Source: BS750m-G28 sp035527235
Lineage (GTDB): Archaea; Thermoproteota; Bathyarchaeia; TCS64
Assembly (NCBI GenBank): GCA_035527235.1
Contig: DATLAV010000192.1
Location: 1 to 18,662, forward strand
Direction of reading: 5' to 3'
DNA: 18,662 nt
Shown: one piece after another, positions 12,522-18,662 of the stretch
Layout: each line of letters begins with the position of its first letter
Numbering within the stretch: position 1 is the first letter of the stretch
Notes under the pieces: generated by a model
What the model was told of the DNA's origin: nothing
Database searches by the model: none
Seen by the model: only the letters and a program-made list of their open reading frames with translations
Program-made: the position numbers and the translations under genes

Positions 12522-13763
12522 TCAGTGGCTGTCGAAGTACTCCTTAGCCTTCTCCAGTATCTCGGGCCTCAAAAGGAGCTCCACGAGTGTCGTCGCCAGG
12601 GCCTTTGTACCGACGATCATCGCCTCCTGCCCCTCAGCTGTCATACTGGCGTCGGCGAGTTGGGTACTATGGCCGGGAGTACCGGTCTCGGCGATCTTGA
12701 TGTATGAGCCGGTGGCGGGTATCCTCTGGGAGACATCGCCAAAGTCGGAGGAGGCCATGGGCATTCCATTGATGCTCTCCCTCCAGTCCTGCAACTCGAC
12801 GCCCTGGGCGGCATAGTTCCTCCACAGCGCCTCTATCAGGGGCTCGTTCACCTTCTTTCCGCTGTAGCCCTTGCTCTTTGTGATCTCCACCTCTGCCCCC
12901 ATCGCCAGCGCCGCCCCCTCCCCACACCTCGCAACCTTCCCGACCATCTCCTCGAGGTACTCCTCGTCGCTGCTCCGAACGCCAAACTTGAGTACCGCCC
13001 TGTCCGGGATGATGTTGGACGCCTGCCCGCCCTCCGTGATAATGCCGTGGATGACGAGGTTGGCGTCCCTCCTCGCCTCCTGCCTGAGCATGTGGGTCGC
13101 CGTGTAGGCGAGGGTAGCGGCGTTGAGCGCGTTGATCCCCTTATGGGGAGACGCTGCAGCGTGGGAGGTCTGACCCTTGAACTCCATGGTCACCCCCCAC
13201 ATACCGAGGGACCTGTTGCCGACGCTGTAGCTCGTGGAAGGGTGTAGCATGATGGCGGCGTCGATATCATCCCAGAAGCCGTTATCAGCCATGATCACCT
13301 TGCTGCCACCGCTGGGGCCCCTCCCCTCCTCCGCCGGCGTCCCGACGACGAGCAACTCGCCGTCAAGCTCTGTCATCACTTTGCTGGCGGCGATCCCCGC
13401 GCCGACCGCCGAGGCGGCGATAAGGTTGTGGCCGCAGCCGTGGCCCACCCCCGGCAGGGCGTCGTATTCGGCGATGACCGCGACCCTCGTCCCATCGCCT
13501 TTACCTTTATATGATGCCGAGAAGGCCGTCGGCATGTCGTAAAGCCCCCTCTGGACCCTAAAGCCTCCCCTCTCCAGCTCCACCGTGAGGAGCTGGGCCG
13601 CCTTGAACTCCTCACTCCCGAGCTCAGGGTTCTCGTATAGGAACCGACTTATCTCGTAGAGGTGGCTCCTCTGCTCCTCCACCGCCTTCTCAAGGCGAGT
13701 TCTGATCTCATCGAAGTCGACCAACTCGAATCGAGGAAGCTTGTTTATCCTACCAGATATCAT
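12522..13763 (-). CDS. M20-family amidohydrolase / peptidase (AbgB / PM20D2-like)
   Basis: This 413-residue zinc amidohydrolase of the M20 family hydrolyses amide bonds of N-acyl amino acids or small peptides; the AbgB-like subgroup cleaves p-aminobenzoyl-glutamate-type amides. The metal-binding and catalytic segments are visible: EYDALPGVGHGCGHN (99-113, with D101, C110 and H112), GTPAEEG (141-147), H174 in IMLHPSTSY and a C-terminal GTPGHST histidine. The lid domain motif GQTSHAAASP (197-206) with H201 is intact. Length is normal and no signal peptide is seen, so it is cytoplasmic. It is a lone gene, convergent with the winged-helix gene across 11 bases and divergent from ppdK. The substrate is not determined. 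Confidence 0.9.
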   Translation of the reverse strand: MISGRINKLPRFELVDFDEIRTRLEKAVEEQRSHLYEISRFLYENPELGSEEFKAAQLLTVELERGGFRVQRGLYDMPTAFSASYKGKGDGTRVAVIAEYDALPGVGHGCGHNLIAASAVGAGIAASKVMTELDGELLVVGTPAEEGRGPSGGSKVIMADNGFWDDIDAAIMLHPSTSYSVGNRSLGMWGVTMEFKGQTSHAAASPHKGINALNAATLAYTATHMLRQEARRDANLVIHGIITEGGQASNIIPDRAVLKFGVRSSDEEYLEEMVGKVARCGEGAALAMGAEVEITKSKGYSGKKVNEPLIEALWRNYAAQGVELQDWRESINGMPMASSDFGDVSQRIPATGSYIKIAETGTPGHSTQLADASMTAEGQEAMIVGTKALATTLVELLLRPEILEKAKEYFDSH

Positions 13764-13831
13764 TTTCGAGGTCTCACAGCCCAGATGAGTTCCGGGCTCC
13801 TGTTTCCAGGCCCTCGCGGCGCGACGTCATC

Positions 13832-13837
13832 CTTTAT
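13832..13837 (+). promoter_or_regulatory. TATA box of ppdK
   Basis: TTTATA, within the AT-rich TTTATATTTTAAAA, lies about 38 bases before the chosen ATG at 13875. The 5' leader would be roughly 10-15 bases and carries the AAGGTG ribosome site. Confidence 0.6.
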
Positions 13838-13874
13838 ATTTTAAAACTTTCACTCTATCGACAAGGTGCATTGT

Positions 13875-16682
13875 ATGGTGAAACGGGTCTATGCTTTCGG
13901 TGAGGGCAACAAGGAGATGAAGGCCCTCCTCGGAGGGAAGGGGGCGAACCTGTCCGAGATGACCAACCTCGGCCTCAACGTGCCCCCCGGATTCACGATC
14001 ACAACCACGACTTGCAACGACTTCTTCAACGCAGGAGGGACGTTCCCCCCGGACCTCTGGGAGGAGGTCCTGGAGCACGTCACACTACTGGAGGATAAGA
14101 CAGGCAAGAAGTTCGGCGACCCCAAGAACCCCCTGCTGGTCTCGGTGAGGAGTGGGGCGCCCATCTCAATGCCCGGCATGATGGACACCGTCCTGAACCT
14201 GGGCCTCAACGACGCAGTTGCCGAGAGCTTGGTCAAGCTGACGGGCGACGAGTGGTTCACATATGACGCATACCGCCGTTTCATCACCATGTTCGGCGAT
14301 GTCGTCATGTACGCCGAGAGGGAGAAGTTCGACGCCGTCCACAAGGCGGAGAAGGAACGGGAGAGCGTCAAGGCCGACACCGAGATCAGCGTCGAAGGCC
14401 TCAAGAGGACGGTGGAGGGCCAGAAGAAGGTCTACGAGAGGGAAGTGGGCGGCAGGTTCCCGACGGAGCCCCTGGAGCAGCTCAAGCTGGCCATCGCCGC
14501 CGTCTTCAACTCCTGGAACATCCCCCGGGCTATCACCTACCGGAAGGCCGAGGGCATCCCCAACGACATGGGGACCGCATGCAACATCCAGATCATGGTC
14601 TTCGGCAACATGGGCTGGGACTCGGGGAGCGGAGTCATGTTCACCAGGAGCCCAAGCGACGGGAGCAAGAGCCTCTTCGGCGAGTTCCTGTTCAACGCCC
14701 AGGGCGAGGACGTCGTCGCCGGTACAAGAACCCCCATCAAGCTCGCTGACCTCAAGAAGGAGCAGCCCAAGCTCTACGATGAGCTCGAAGGGATCGCTAT
14801 CAAACTTGAAGGTCACTACAGGGACATGCAGGACCTCGAGTTCACTATAGAGAAGGGCAGGCTCTACATCCTCCAGACCAGGACTGGGAAGAGGACCGCC
14901 CGATCCGCCGTCAAGATCGCCGTCGACATGACCGAAGAGGGCCTCATCGACAAGGAGACCGCCCTCACGAGGATCACCCCCACCCAGGTCGACCAGCTTC
15001 TCCACCCCCAGTTCGACCCCAAGTCCAAGGAGGCGGCAAGGTCCAGGGGGGACCTGCTCACCGTGGGGCTCAACGCCTCCCCCGGGGCCGCCTCGGGCAT
15101 CATCATCTTCGACGCCGACACCGCCGAGGAACGGGGGAAGTCCGGGGAGGACGTGATCCTGGTAAGGCCTGAGACGACGCCCGACGACGTCAACGGGATG
15201 ATCATGTCCAGGGGCTTCCTCACCCAGCACGGCGGCGGCACCTCCCACGCAGCGGTCGTCGCCAGGGGCTGGGGAAAGCCATGCGTCGCCGGGGCCGAGG
15301 AGATCAGGATCAACAACCAAGACAGGCTCTTCACAGTCAAGGGCCGAAACTTCAAGGAGGGCGACTACATCTCCATCGACGGCGCCACGGGCGAGGTCTT
15401 CTCAGGGGTCATCGACACCAAGATGCCCAGCTTCGAGGAGGAGGTGGAGCTCAGCCAGGCCCTGAAGTGGGCTGACGAGGTCAGGCGCCTTGGCGTCAGG
15501 ACCAACGCCGACAACCCCGAGGACTCCCGGAGGGCCAGGCTCTTCGGAGCAGAGGGTATCGGCCTCTGCAGAACCGAGCACATGTTCTTCGACCAGGAGG
15601 GCGAGGAGATCAGTCGCAGGGAGAACATCGTCGAGATGATCCTCCAGTCGGACGCAGCCGCCCCCATCCTCAGGCGCATAGTCGACCTGGAGAACGCCCT
15701 CGAGGCGAGCCCGAACGACGAGATGCTTAGGGCTGAACTAGACGAGCTGAATGAGAAGGCGGACGCGAATCCTGCCGTCAAGGAGTACAGGAAGGCATTG
15801 GAGGCTGTCCTCCCGTTCCAGAGGAAGGACTTCGAGGGCATCTTCGAGGCCATGGACGGCCTGCCAGTGATCATCCGCCTCATCGACCCGCCGATGCACG
15901 AGTTCCTACCCCCCCGAGAGGAGCTCATCGAGGAGGTCACCTGGCTCAGGTGCACGGGCGAGAACCCGGAGGAGTTGAAGGAAAAAGAGGCGATCCTGAT
16001 GGTCGTCGAGAGCATGTGGGAAACCAACCCGATGCTCGGCCTCAGGGGCTGCCGCGCCGGACTGATGTACCCGGGGCTCACCGAGATGCAGGTGCGCGCC
16101 ATCTTCGAGGCCGCCTGCAACAAAGCGAAGGAGGGCGTCGACGTCCACCCCGAGGTCATGATCCCCCTGACGAGCCACATAAACGAGCTCCAGGCGGAGA
16201 GGATGAAGCTTGAGCGAGTAGCCAAGCAGGTGATGGCCGAGAAGGGTGTCAACCTCCACTACATGTTCGGCACCATGATCGAGATACCCAGGGCCGCGCT
16301 GACGGCGGACGAGATCGCAGAGGCCTCAGACTTCTTCAGCTTCGGAACCAACGACCTCACCCAGATGACCTTCGGCATCAGCCGCGACGACGCTGAAGGA
16401 AAGTTCCTCCTCAACTTCGTCGAACGGGGTCTGCTCCCCGCAAACCCGTTCCAGCAGCTCGACTGGGTCGGCGTCGGCCAGCTCATGGAGATCTGCGTCA
16501 AGAAGGGTCGGAAGACTAACCCCAAGCTGGAGATCGGCATCTGCGGAGAGCACGGCGGAGACCCCCACAGCATCGAGTTCTGCCACATCATCGGCCTAGA
16601 CTACGTCTCCTGCAGCCCTTACAGGGTGCCCATCGCCCGGCTGGCCGCAGCACAGGCGGAGCTGAAGCACAGGGGTGACTGA
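13875..16682 (+). CDS. ppdK: Pyruvate, phosphate dikinase
   Basis: This 935-residue enzyme interconverts pyruvate, ATP and phosphate with PEP, AMP and pyrophosphate. The ATP-grasp part begins GGKGANLSEM and contains VSVRSGAPISMPGMMDT. The phosphohistidine domain has GGGTSHAAVVARGWG with the phosphorylated H458 (H455 in the Clostridium symbiosum enzyme). The PEP-binding barrel carries GTNDLTQMTFG and GICGEHGGDP with catalytic C890 (C831 in C. symbiosum). The shift of about 56 residues between those two landmarks means an insertion, visible as a charged helical stretch around residues 592-640. I chose the ATG at 13875 because AAGGTG (13863-13868) is well spaced; a GTG at 13866 lies in that site. 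The stop overlaps the start of the VOC gene. Direction in the cell, glycolytic or gluconeogenic, is open. Confidence 0.96.
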   Translation: MVKRVYAFGEGNKEMKALLGGKGANLSEMTNLGLNVPPGFTITTTTCNDFFNAGGTFPPDLWEEVLEHVTLLEDKTGKKFGDPKNPLLVSVRSGAPISMPGMMDTVLNLGLNDAVAESLVKLTGDEWFTYDAYRRFITMFGDVVMYAEREKFDAVHKAEKERESVKADTEISVEGLKRTVEGQKKVYEREVGGRFPTEPLEQLKLAIAAVFNSWNIPRAITYRKAEGIPNDMGTACNIQIMVFGNMGWDSGSGVMFTRSPSDGSKSLFGEFLFNAQGEDVVAGTRTPIKLADLKKEQPKLYDELEGIAIKLEGHYRDMQDLEFTIEKGRLYILQTRTGKRTARSAVKIAVDMTEEGLIDKETALTRITPTQVDQLLHPQFDPKSKEAARSRGDLLTVGLNASPGAASGIIIFDADTAEERGKSGEDVILVRPETTPDDVNGMIMSRGFLTQHGGGTSHAAVVARGWGKPCVAGAEEIRINNQDRLFTVKGRNFKEGDYISIDGATGEVFSGVIDTKMPSFEEEVELSQALKWADEVRRLGVRTNADNPEDSRRARLFGAEGIGLCRTEHMFFDQEGEEISRRENIVEMILQSDAAAPILRRIVDLENALEASPNDEMLRAELDELNEKADANPAVKEYRKALEAVLPFQRKDFEGIFEAMDGLPVIIRLIDPPMHEFLPPREELIEEVTWLRCTGENPEELKEKEAILMVVESMWETNPMLGLRGCRAGLMYPGLTEMQVRAIFEAACNKAKEGVDVHPEVMIPLTSHINELQAERMKLERVAKQVMAEKGVNLHYMFGTMIEIPRAALTADEIAEASDFFSFGTNDLTQMTFGISRDDAEGKFLLNFVERGLLPANPFQQLDWVGVGQLMEICVKKGRKTNPKLEIGICGEHGGDPHSIEFCHIIGLDYVSCSPYRVPIARLAAAQAELKHRGD

Positions 16683-17053
16683 TGATGAACACGAAGCTCG
16701 ACCACATCGGCATCTACGTGAAGGATCTGGAGAACACCGTAAAGTTCTACGATGAGGTCTTCGGGTTCAAGGAGCGCAGCAGGCTCAACCTGGGGACGAC
16801 GAAGATCGCTTTCCTGGACCTGGGGAGCGGCCTACTCGAGGTCGTTCAGCGCGCAGAGGCTCCGGTGGCCCCCCCGGGGAGCTGGAGCCACCTGGCGTTC
16901 ACCGTCGAAGACTTCGACAGCCTCGTCGAGCGGGTGAAGAGGATGGGGCTCTCGCTCAGGGAGATGAGCCTCGAGGACGAGTCCAGGATAGTCTTCTTCA
17001 AGGACCCCGAGGGCCACGACCTGGAGGTCGACGAGAGCCCCTTCAATCAGTAG
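16682..17053 (+). CDS. VOC-superfamily (glyoxalase / methylmalonyl-CoA epimerase-like) protein
   Basis: This 123-residue protein has two beta-alpha-beta-beta-beta modules. The four metal ligands of the vicinal oxygen chelate fold are all in place: H8 (LDHIGIYV), E53 (LLEVVQ), H70 (WSHLAFTV) and E115 (HDLEVDE). The segment FFKDPEGHDLEV is typical of glyoxalase I relatives. Methylmalonyl-CoA epimerase is a possibility, but its longer loops are not evident. The first ATG shares its A with the TGA stop of ppdK, and a second ATG follows directly, so translation is coupled to ppdK. Its 3' end overlaps the convergent radical SAM gene by 7 bases. The exact reaction is unknown. Confidence 0.85.
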   Translation: MMNTKLDHIGIYVKDLENTVKFYDEVFGFKERSRLNLGTTKIAFLDLGSGLLEVVQRAEAPVAPPGSWSHLAFTVEDFDSLVERVKRMGLSLREMSLEDESRIVFFKDPEGHDLEVDESPFNQ

Positions 17054-17856
17054 ACGACGTTACAGGGAATCCCCCGGTGGCGGCACATCTCCGTCACCCT
17101 TCTCTTCAACTTCGTGTAGTAACCTGAATCCTTGGACAGGGCCGACTCAAAGAGGAACTTGACGTCCGGGAAGCTCTCAGCCAGCGTCCGTCTCACGACA
17201 GGCATGATCCCGGACTTGACGTTGAGCCTGTCGACGAGAAGGTGGTCGACGCTCCCCGCCAGCTCGTCCATCAGCTCGTCGAGGCCTTCCTCCGACAGGT
17301 AGGGCAGGAGGGGGCCCAGGAAGGCGTACGTTATGAGGCCCGCGTCGCTCATCTTCCTCAACGCCGCCAGCCTCGCCTCCACTGATGACGACCCTGGCTC
17401 AAAGGCCCTGCGTACGTCATCGTTGTAAGCCGTGACGGTGAGGCCGACCTCGCAGGAGTCGAACTGGGTGAGGAGGTCGACGTCCCTGAGCACGAGGTCG
17501 GACTTCGTCAGTATCGAGATCGGGAACTGGTGCTCCAGCAGTATCTCGAGGCAGCCCCTGGTGAGCTTCTGCTCCCTCTCAAGGGGTTGATACGGGTCGG
17601 TGACGCTGGAGAGCAGTACGACGCCTTTGCCCCTCCGGAGCGCCTCGGCCTTGAGCCTTTCAAGGGCGTTCACCTTGATGTCGACGAAGGAGCCCCACTC
17701 CTCATTCTTGTGTCCCCTCCAGCGGGCCATGAACTTGGCGTAGCAGTAAACGCACCCGTGCTGGCAGCCCAGGTAGGGGTTGATGGCGTAGTCCACCGAG
17801 CCGATGCCACTCCGCCCCATCAGGGTCTTGCACATTATCCTGCCGATCTTCACCAA
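17047..17856 (-). CDS. Radical SAM protein of the SplB-like / Rv2578c group (COG1533)
   Basis: This 269-residue protein carries the radical SAM cluster motif with the spacing of the spore photoproduct lyase-like group, C31-x3-C35-x2-C38 in NPYLGCQHGCVYCYA. It also has the group's SSVTDPYQPLE (about 83-93) and ILTKSDL segments. Most COG1533 members outside spore formers have no proven substrate; some act in DNA repair or peptide modification. The start is uncertain: a TTG at 17854-17856 followed directly by GTG, with a CAGGA site about 10 bases upstream. TATA-like GTTAAAACC lies about 40 bases upstream on this strand. It is a lone gene, convergent with the VOC gene. Confidence 0.88.
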   Translation of the reverse strand: MVKIGRIMCKTLMGRSGIGSVDYAINPYLGCQHGCVYCYAKFMARWRGHKNEEWGSFVDIKVNALERLKAEALRRGKGVVLLSSVTDPYQPLEREQKLTRGCLEILLEHQFPISILTKSDLVLRDVDLLTQFDSCEVGLTVTAYNDDVRRAFEPGSSSVEARLAALRKMSDAGLITYAFLGPLLPYLSEEGLDELMDELAGSVDHLLVDRLNVKSGIMPVVRRTLAESFPDVKFLFESALSKDSGYYTKLKRRVTEMCRHRGIPCNVVY

Positions 17857-18015
17857 TCTAAGATTCCTGGATTAGAGGTGAACGGCGTGGTTTTAACTTT
17901 AGGCATCGAGATGTCCTTGAAGGATAGCTGGGGAAGGGGTATACTTCTCCAATCCGTCATTACTGGGATAAATCCCATATACTGGAGCCTCGGTCATAGA
18001 GGATAGGAGAACGTT
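17857..18015. promoter_or_regulatory. Intergenic region between the radical SAM gene and the small helical-protein gene
   Basis: This 159-base gap holds divergent promoters and no convincing gene. On the plus strand, CATATACT near 17978-17985 lies about 35 bases before the ATG at 18016, and GGAG is about 7 bases before that ATG. A second TATA-like GGTATACT is near 17938. On the minus strand, GTTAAAACC is near 17891-17899. Confidence 0.4.
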
Positions 18016-18309
18016 ATGGAACCGGCTCTGAGGGGAAGCGTCGAGAAGATCATCGACATCACGCTTGACGAGGAGAGCTTGATGGGCAAGTACCAGATCT
18101 TCAAATACTATCAGGAGCAGGGGGTCATCAGCTCCGTGGAGAGCGCACTCTTCGGCTCCATCTGGACCAACGTGATCACCGCCCTCGTGGACGTCAAGGC
18201 CAGAGCGAGGCAGGAGATAAGCGAGAGCGAGATGGACGAGTTCAAGCGGATATTCGCCTCGAGGGCCCTGGAGATAAAATCCAAGATAAACGAGATCTCC
18301 AACTTCTAG
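18016..18309 (+). CDS. Small all-helical protein of unknown function
   Basis: I do not recognise this 97-residue protein. It is rich in charged residues and alternating hydrophobics and has no glycine-rich loops, cysteines or membrane segment, so an all-helical or coiled-coil dimer is likely. Helices are suggested at about 7-50 and 60-95, the latter beginning DVKARARQEISESEMDEFKRIF. A good ribosome site (GGAG, about 7 bases upstream) and a TATA-like box support real expression. It stands alone between divergent and downstream promoters and ends in an AT-stem terminator. The lack of aromatic or glycine signatures rules out common enzyme folds. Confidence 0.65.
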   Translation: MEPALRGSVEKIIDITLDEESLMGKYQIFKYYQEQGVISSVESALFGSIWTNVITALVDVKARARQEISESEMDEFKRIFASRALEIKSKINEISNF

Positions 18310-18352
18310 ACTGTGGTATCCATAATAGAACTCCGTTTATCATCGTTTACCA

Positions 18353-18371
18353 AAAAATAACAAATATTTTT
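18353..18371 (+). terminator. AT-rich hairpin with T-tract after the small helical-protein gene
   Basis: AAAAATA (18353-18359) and TATTTTT (18365-18371) are exact inverted arms around a 5-base loop, ending in a T run, 44 bases after the stop codon. The rest of the 141-base gap to the next gene is AT-rich and has no reading frame of interest. Confidence 0.5.
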
Positions 18372-18410
18372 CGTTCTACAATTACGATTTCATTATTTTC
18401 TGGTGAAATA

Positions 18411-18418
18411 TTTATAAC
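18411..18418 (+). promoter_or_regulatory. TATA box of the partial amidohydrolase gene
   Basis: TTTATAAC lies about 37 bases before the ATG at 18451. It runs into TAACTAAG, a half-site of the palindrome found upstream of the beta-propeller operon. The ribosome site GAGGTG is at about 18438-18443. Confidence 0.5.
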
Positions 18419-18450
18419 TAAGTGTCTAGGTAATCGTGAGGTGAACCTGG

Positions 18451-18662
18451 ATGACTTTGGAGCCATGTCCCCGAGTGATACTGGGCGGAACCCTGATAGA
18501 CGGAACGGGGGGACCCCCGGTCAGAGACTCAGCGATAGTGATCGATGACGAATGGATCGTTGCCGTCGGCAAGCGCGGGGAGGTCAAGATACCAGAAGGG
18601 GCGGAACTTATCGACGCGACGGGGAGGACAGTCCTCCCCGGCCTCATCGACGGCCACATGCA
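18451..18662 (+). CDS. Amidohydrolase (imidazolonepropionase / metal-dependent hydrolase-like), N-terminal part only
   Basis: The first 70 codons of an Amidohydro_1 family enzyme are present; the gene runs off the right edge. The reading begins with the small beta-sandwich of this family (ILGGTLIDGTGGPPV, then VIDDEWIVAVGKRGEV) and reaches the first metal-ligand segment VLPGLIDGHM just at the edge, where the second histidine of the HxH pair would follow. Relatives include imidazolonepropionase, prolidase-like and other hydrolases of cyclic amides. The start ATG at 18451 has GAGGTG 7 bases upstream and a TATA box about 37 bases upstream, and a GTG at 18441 is in another frame. Substrate class cannot be told from this part. 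Confidence 0.88.
   Translation, partial: MTLEPCPRVILGGTLIDGTGGPPVRDSAIVIDDEWIVAVGKRGEVKIPEGAELIDATGRTVLPGLIDGHM

Noticed and set aside
13866..13874. GTG at 13866 as the start of ppdK
   Set aside because: It forms part of the AAGGTG ribosome site for the ATG at 13875, and the PPDK family start (VKRVYAFGEG) follows that ATG directly.
14166..15320. A 384-codon open frame on the minus strand inside ppdK
   Set aside because: It is antisense to clear PPDK domains, rich in Gly, Val, Asp and Pro with no family motif: a shadow frame of GC-rich coding DNA. The minus-strand frame at 15365-16252 and the plus-strand frame at 9364-10041 are rejected for the same reason.
1..18662. Mobile elements, CRISPR repeats, tRNA or rRNA genes
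   Set aside because: I saw no transposase, integrase, regularly spaced repeat or tRNA-like cloverleaf on either strand; codon and base use look even across the window.

Overview
The window looks like chromosomal DNA of an archaeon, GC-rich (roughly 60 percent by eye) and tightly packed. Archaeal signs are AT-rich TATA-type boxes (TTTATAAA, TTTTATA, TTTATA) about 35-45 bases before start codons, T-rich ends after genes, and a gene set typical of anaerobic archaea: a tungsten-type aldehyde ferredoxin oxidoreductase, pyruvate phosphate dikinase, a COG4880-type beta-propeller membrane protein and a DsrE/F/H-like trio. A Bathyarchaeia or other Thermoproteota-like lineage is my inference; nothing in the window fixes the taxon. 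I see no rRNA, tRNA, insertion sequence, CRISPR array or prophage gene.

Layout. (1) 1-1157, minus strand: a compact FtsX-type permease overlapping its ABC ATPase, which runs off the left edge. (2) 1299-2613: a small four-CxxC zinc protein and a divergent ACMSD-like amidohydrolase, each with its own TATA box. (3) 2635-5969, minus strand: threonine dehydratase-like enzyme, a four-cluster polyferredoxin and an aldehyde ferredoxin oxidoreductase, spaced like one operon. (4) 6031-7926, plus strand: nucleoside hydrolase and PfkB kinase, a nucleoside or ribose salvage pair; a 13-bp palindrome lies between blocks 3 and 4. (5) 8008-8989, plus strand: a cupin, an acylphosphatase and a small winged-helix protein, with competing hairpins in the leader before the acylphosphatase. 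(6) 8986-9959, minus strand: three small DsrE/DsrF/DsrH-like proteins. (7) 10103-12510, plus strand: a membrane-anchored beta-propeller protein translationally coupled to a winged-helix protein with two membrane segments; a 16-bp palindrome sits in the promoter. (8) 12522-17856: an M20 amidohydrolase (minus), pyruvate phosphate dikinase with an internal insertion overlapping a VOC-fold enzyme (plus), and a SplB-like radical SAM protein (minus). (9) 18016-18662: a small unknown helical protein and the start of an imidazolonepropionase-type amidohydrolase cut by the right edge.

How it fits together. The metabolic genes suit a peptide-, amino-acid- and nucleoside-using anaerobe: deamination (threonine dehydratase), aldehyde oxidation with ferredoxin-level electron transfer (AOR plus polyferredoxin), nucleoside cleavage and sugar phosphorylation, amide hydrolysis, and PEP/pyruvate interconversion by PPDK. 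The part that looks least described is the beta-propeller plus membrane-tethered winged-helix pair with a palindromic site in its own promoter, which could form a small surface-sensing regulatory unit. The degenerate DsrEFH-like trio, the miniature FtsX permease and the acylphosphatase leader are second-rank oddities.
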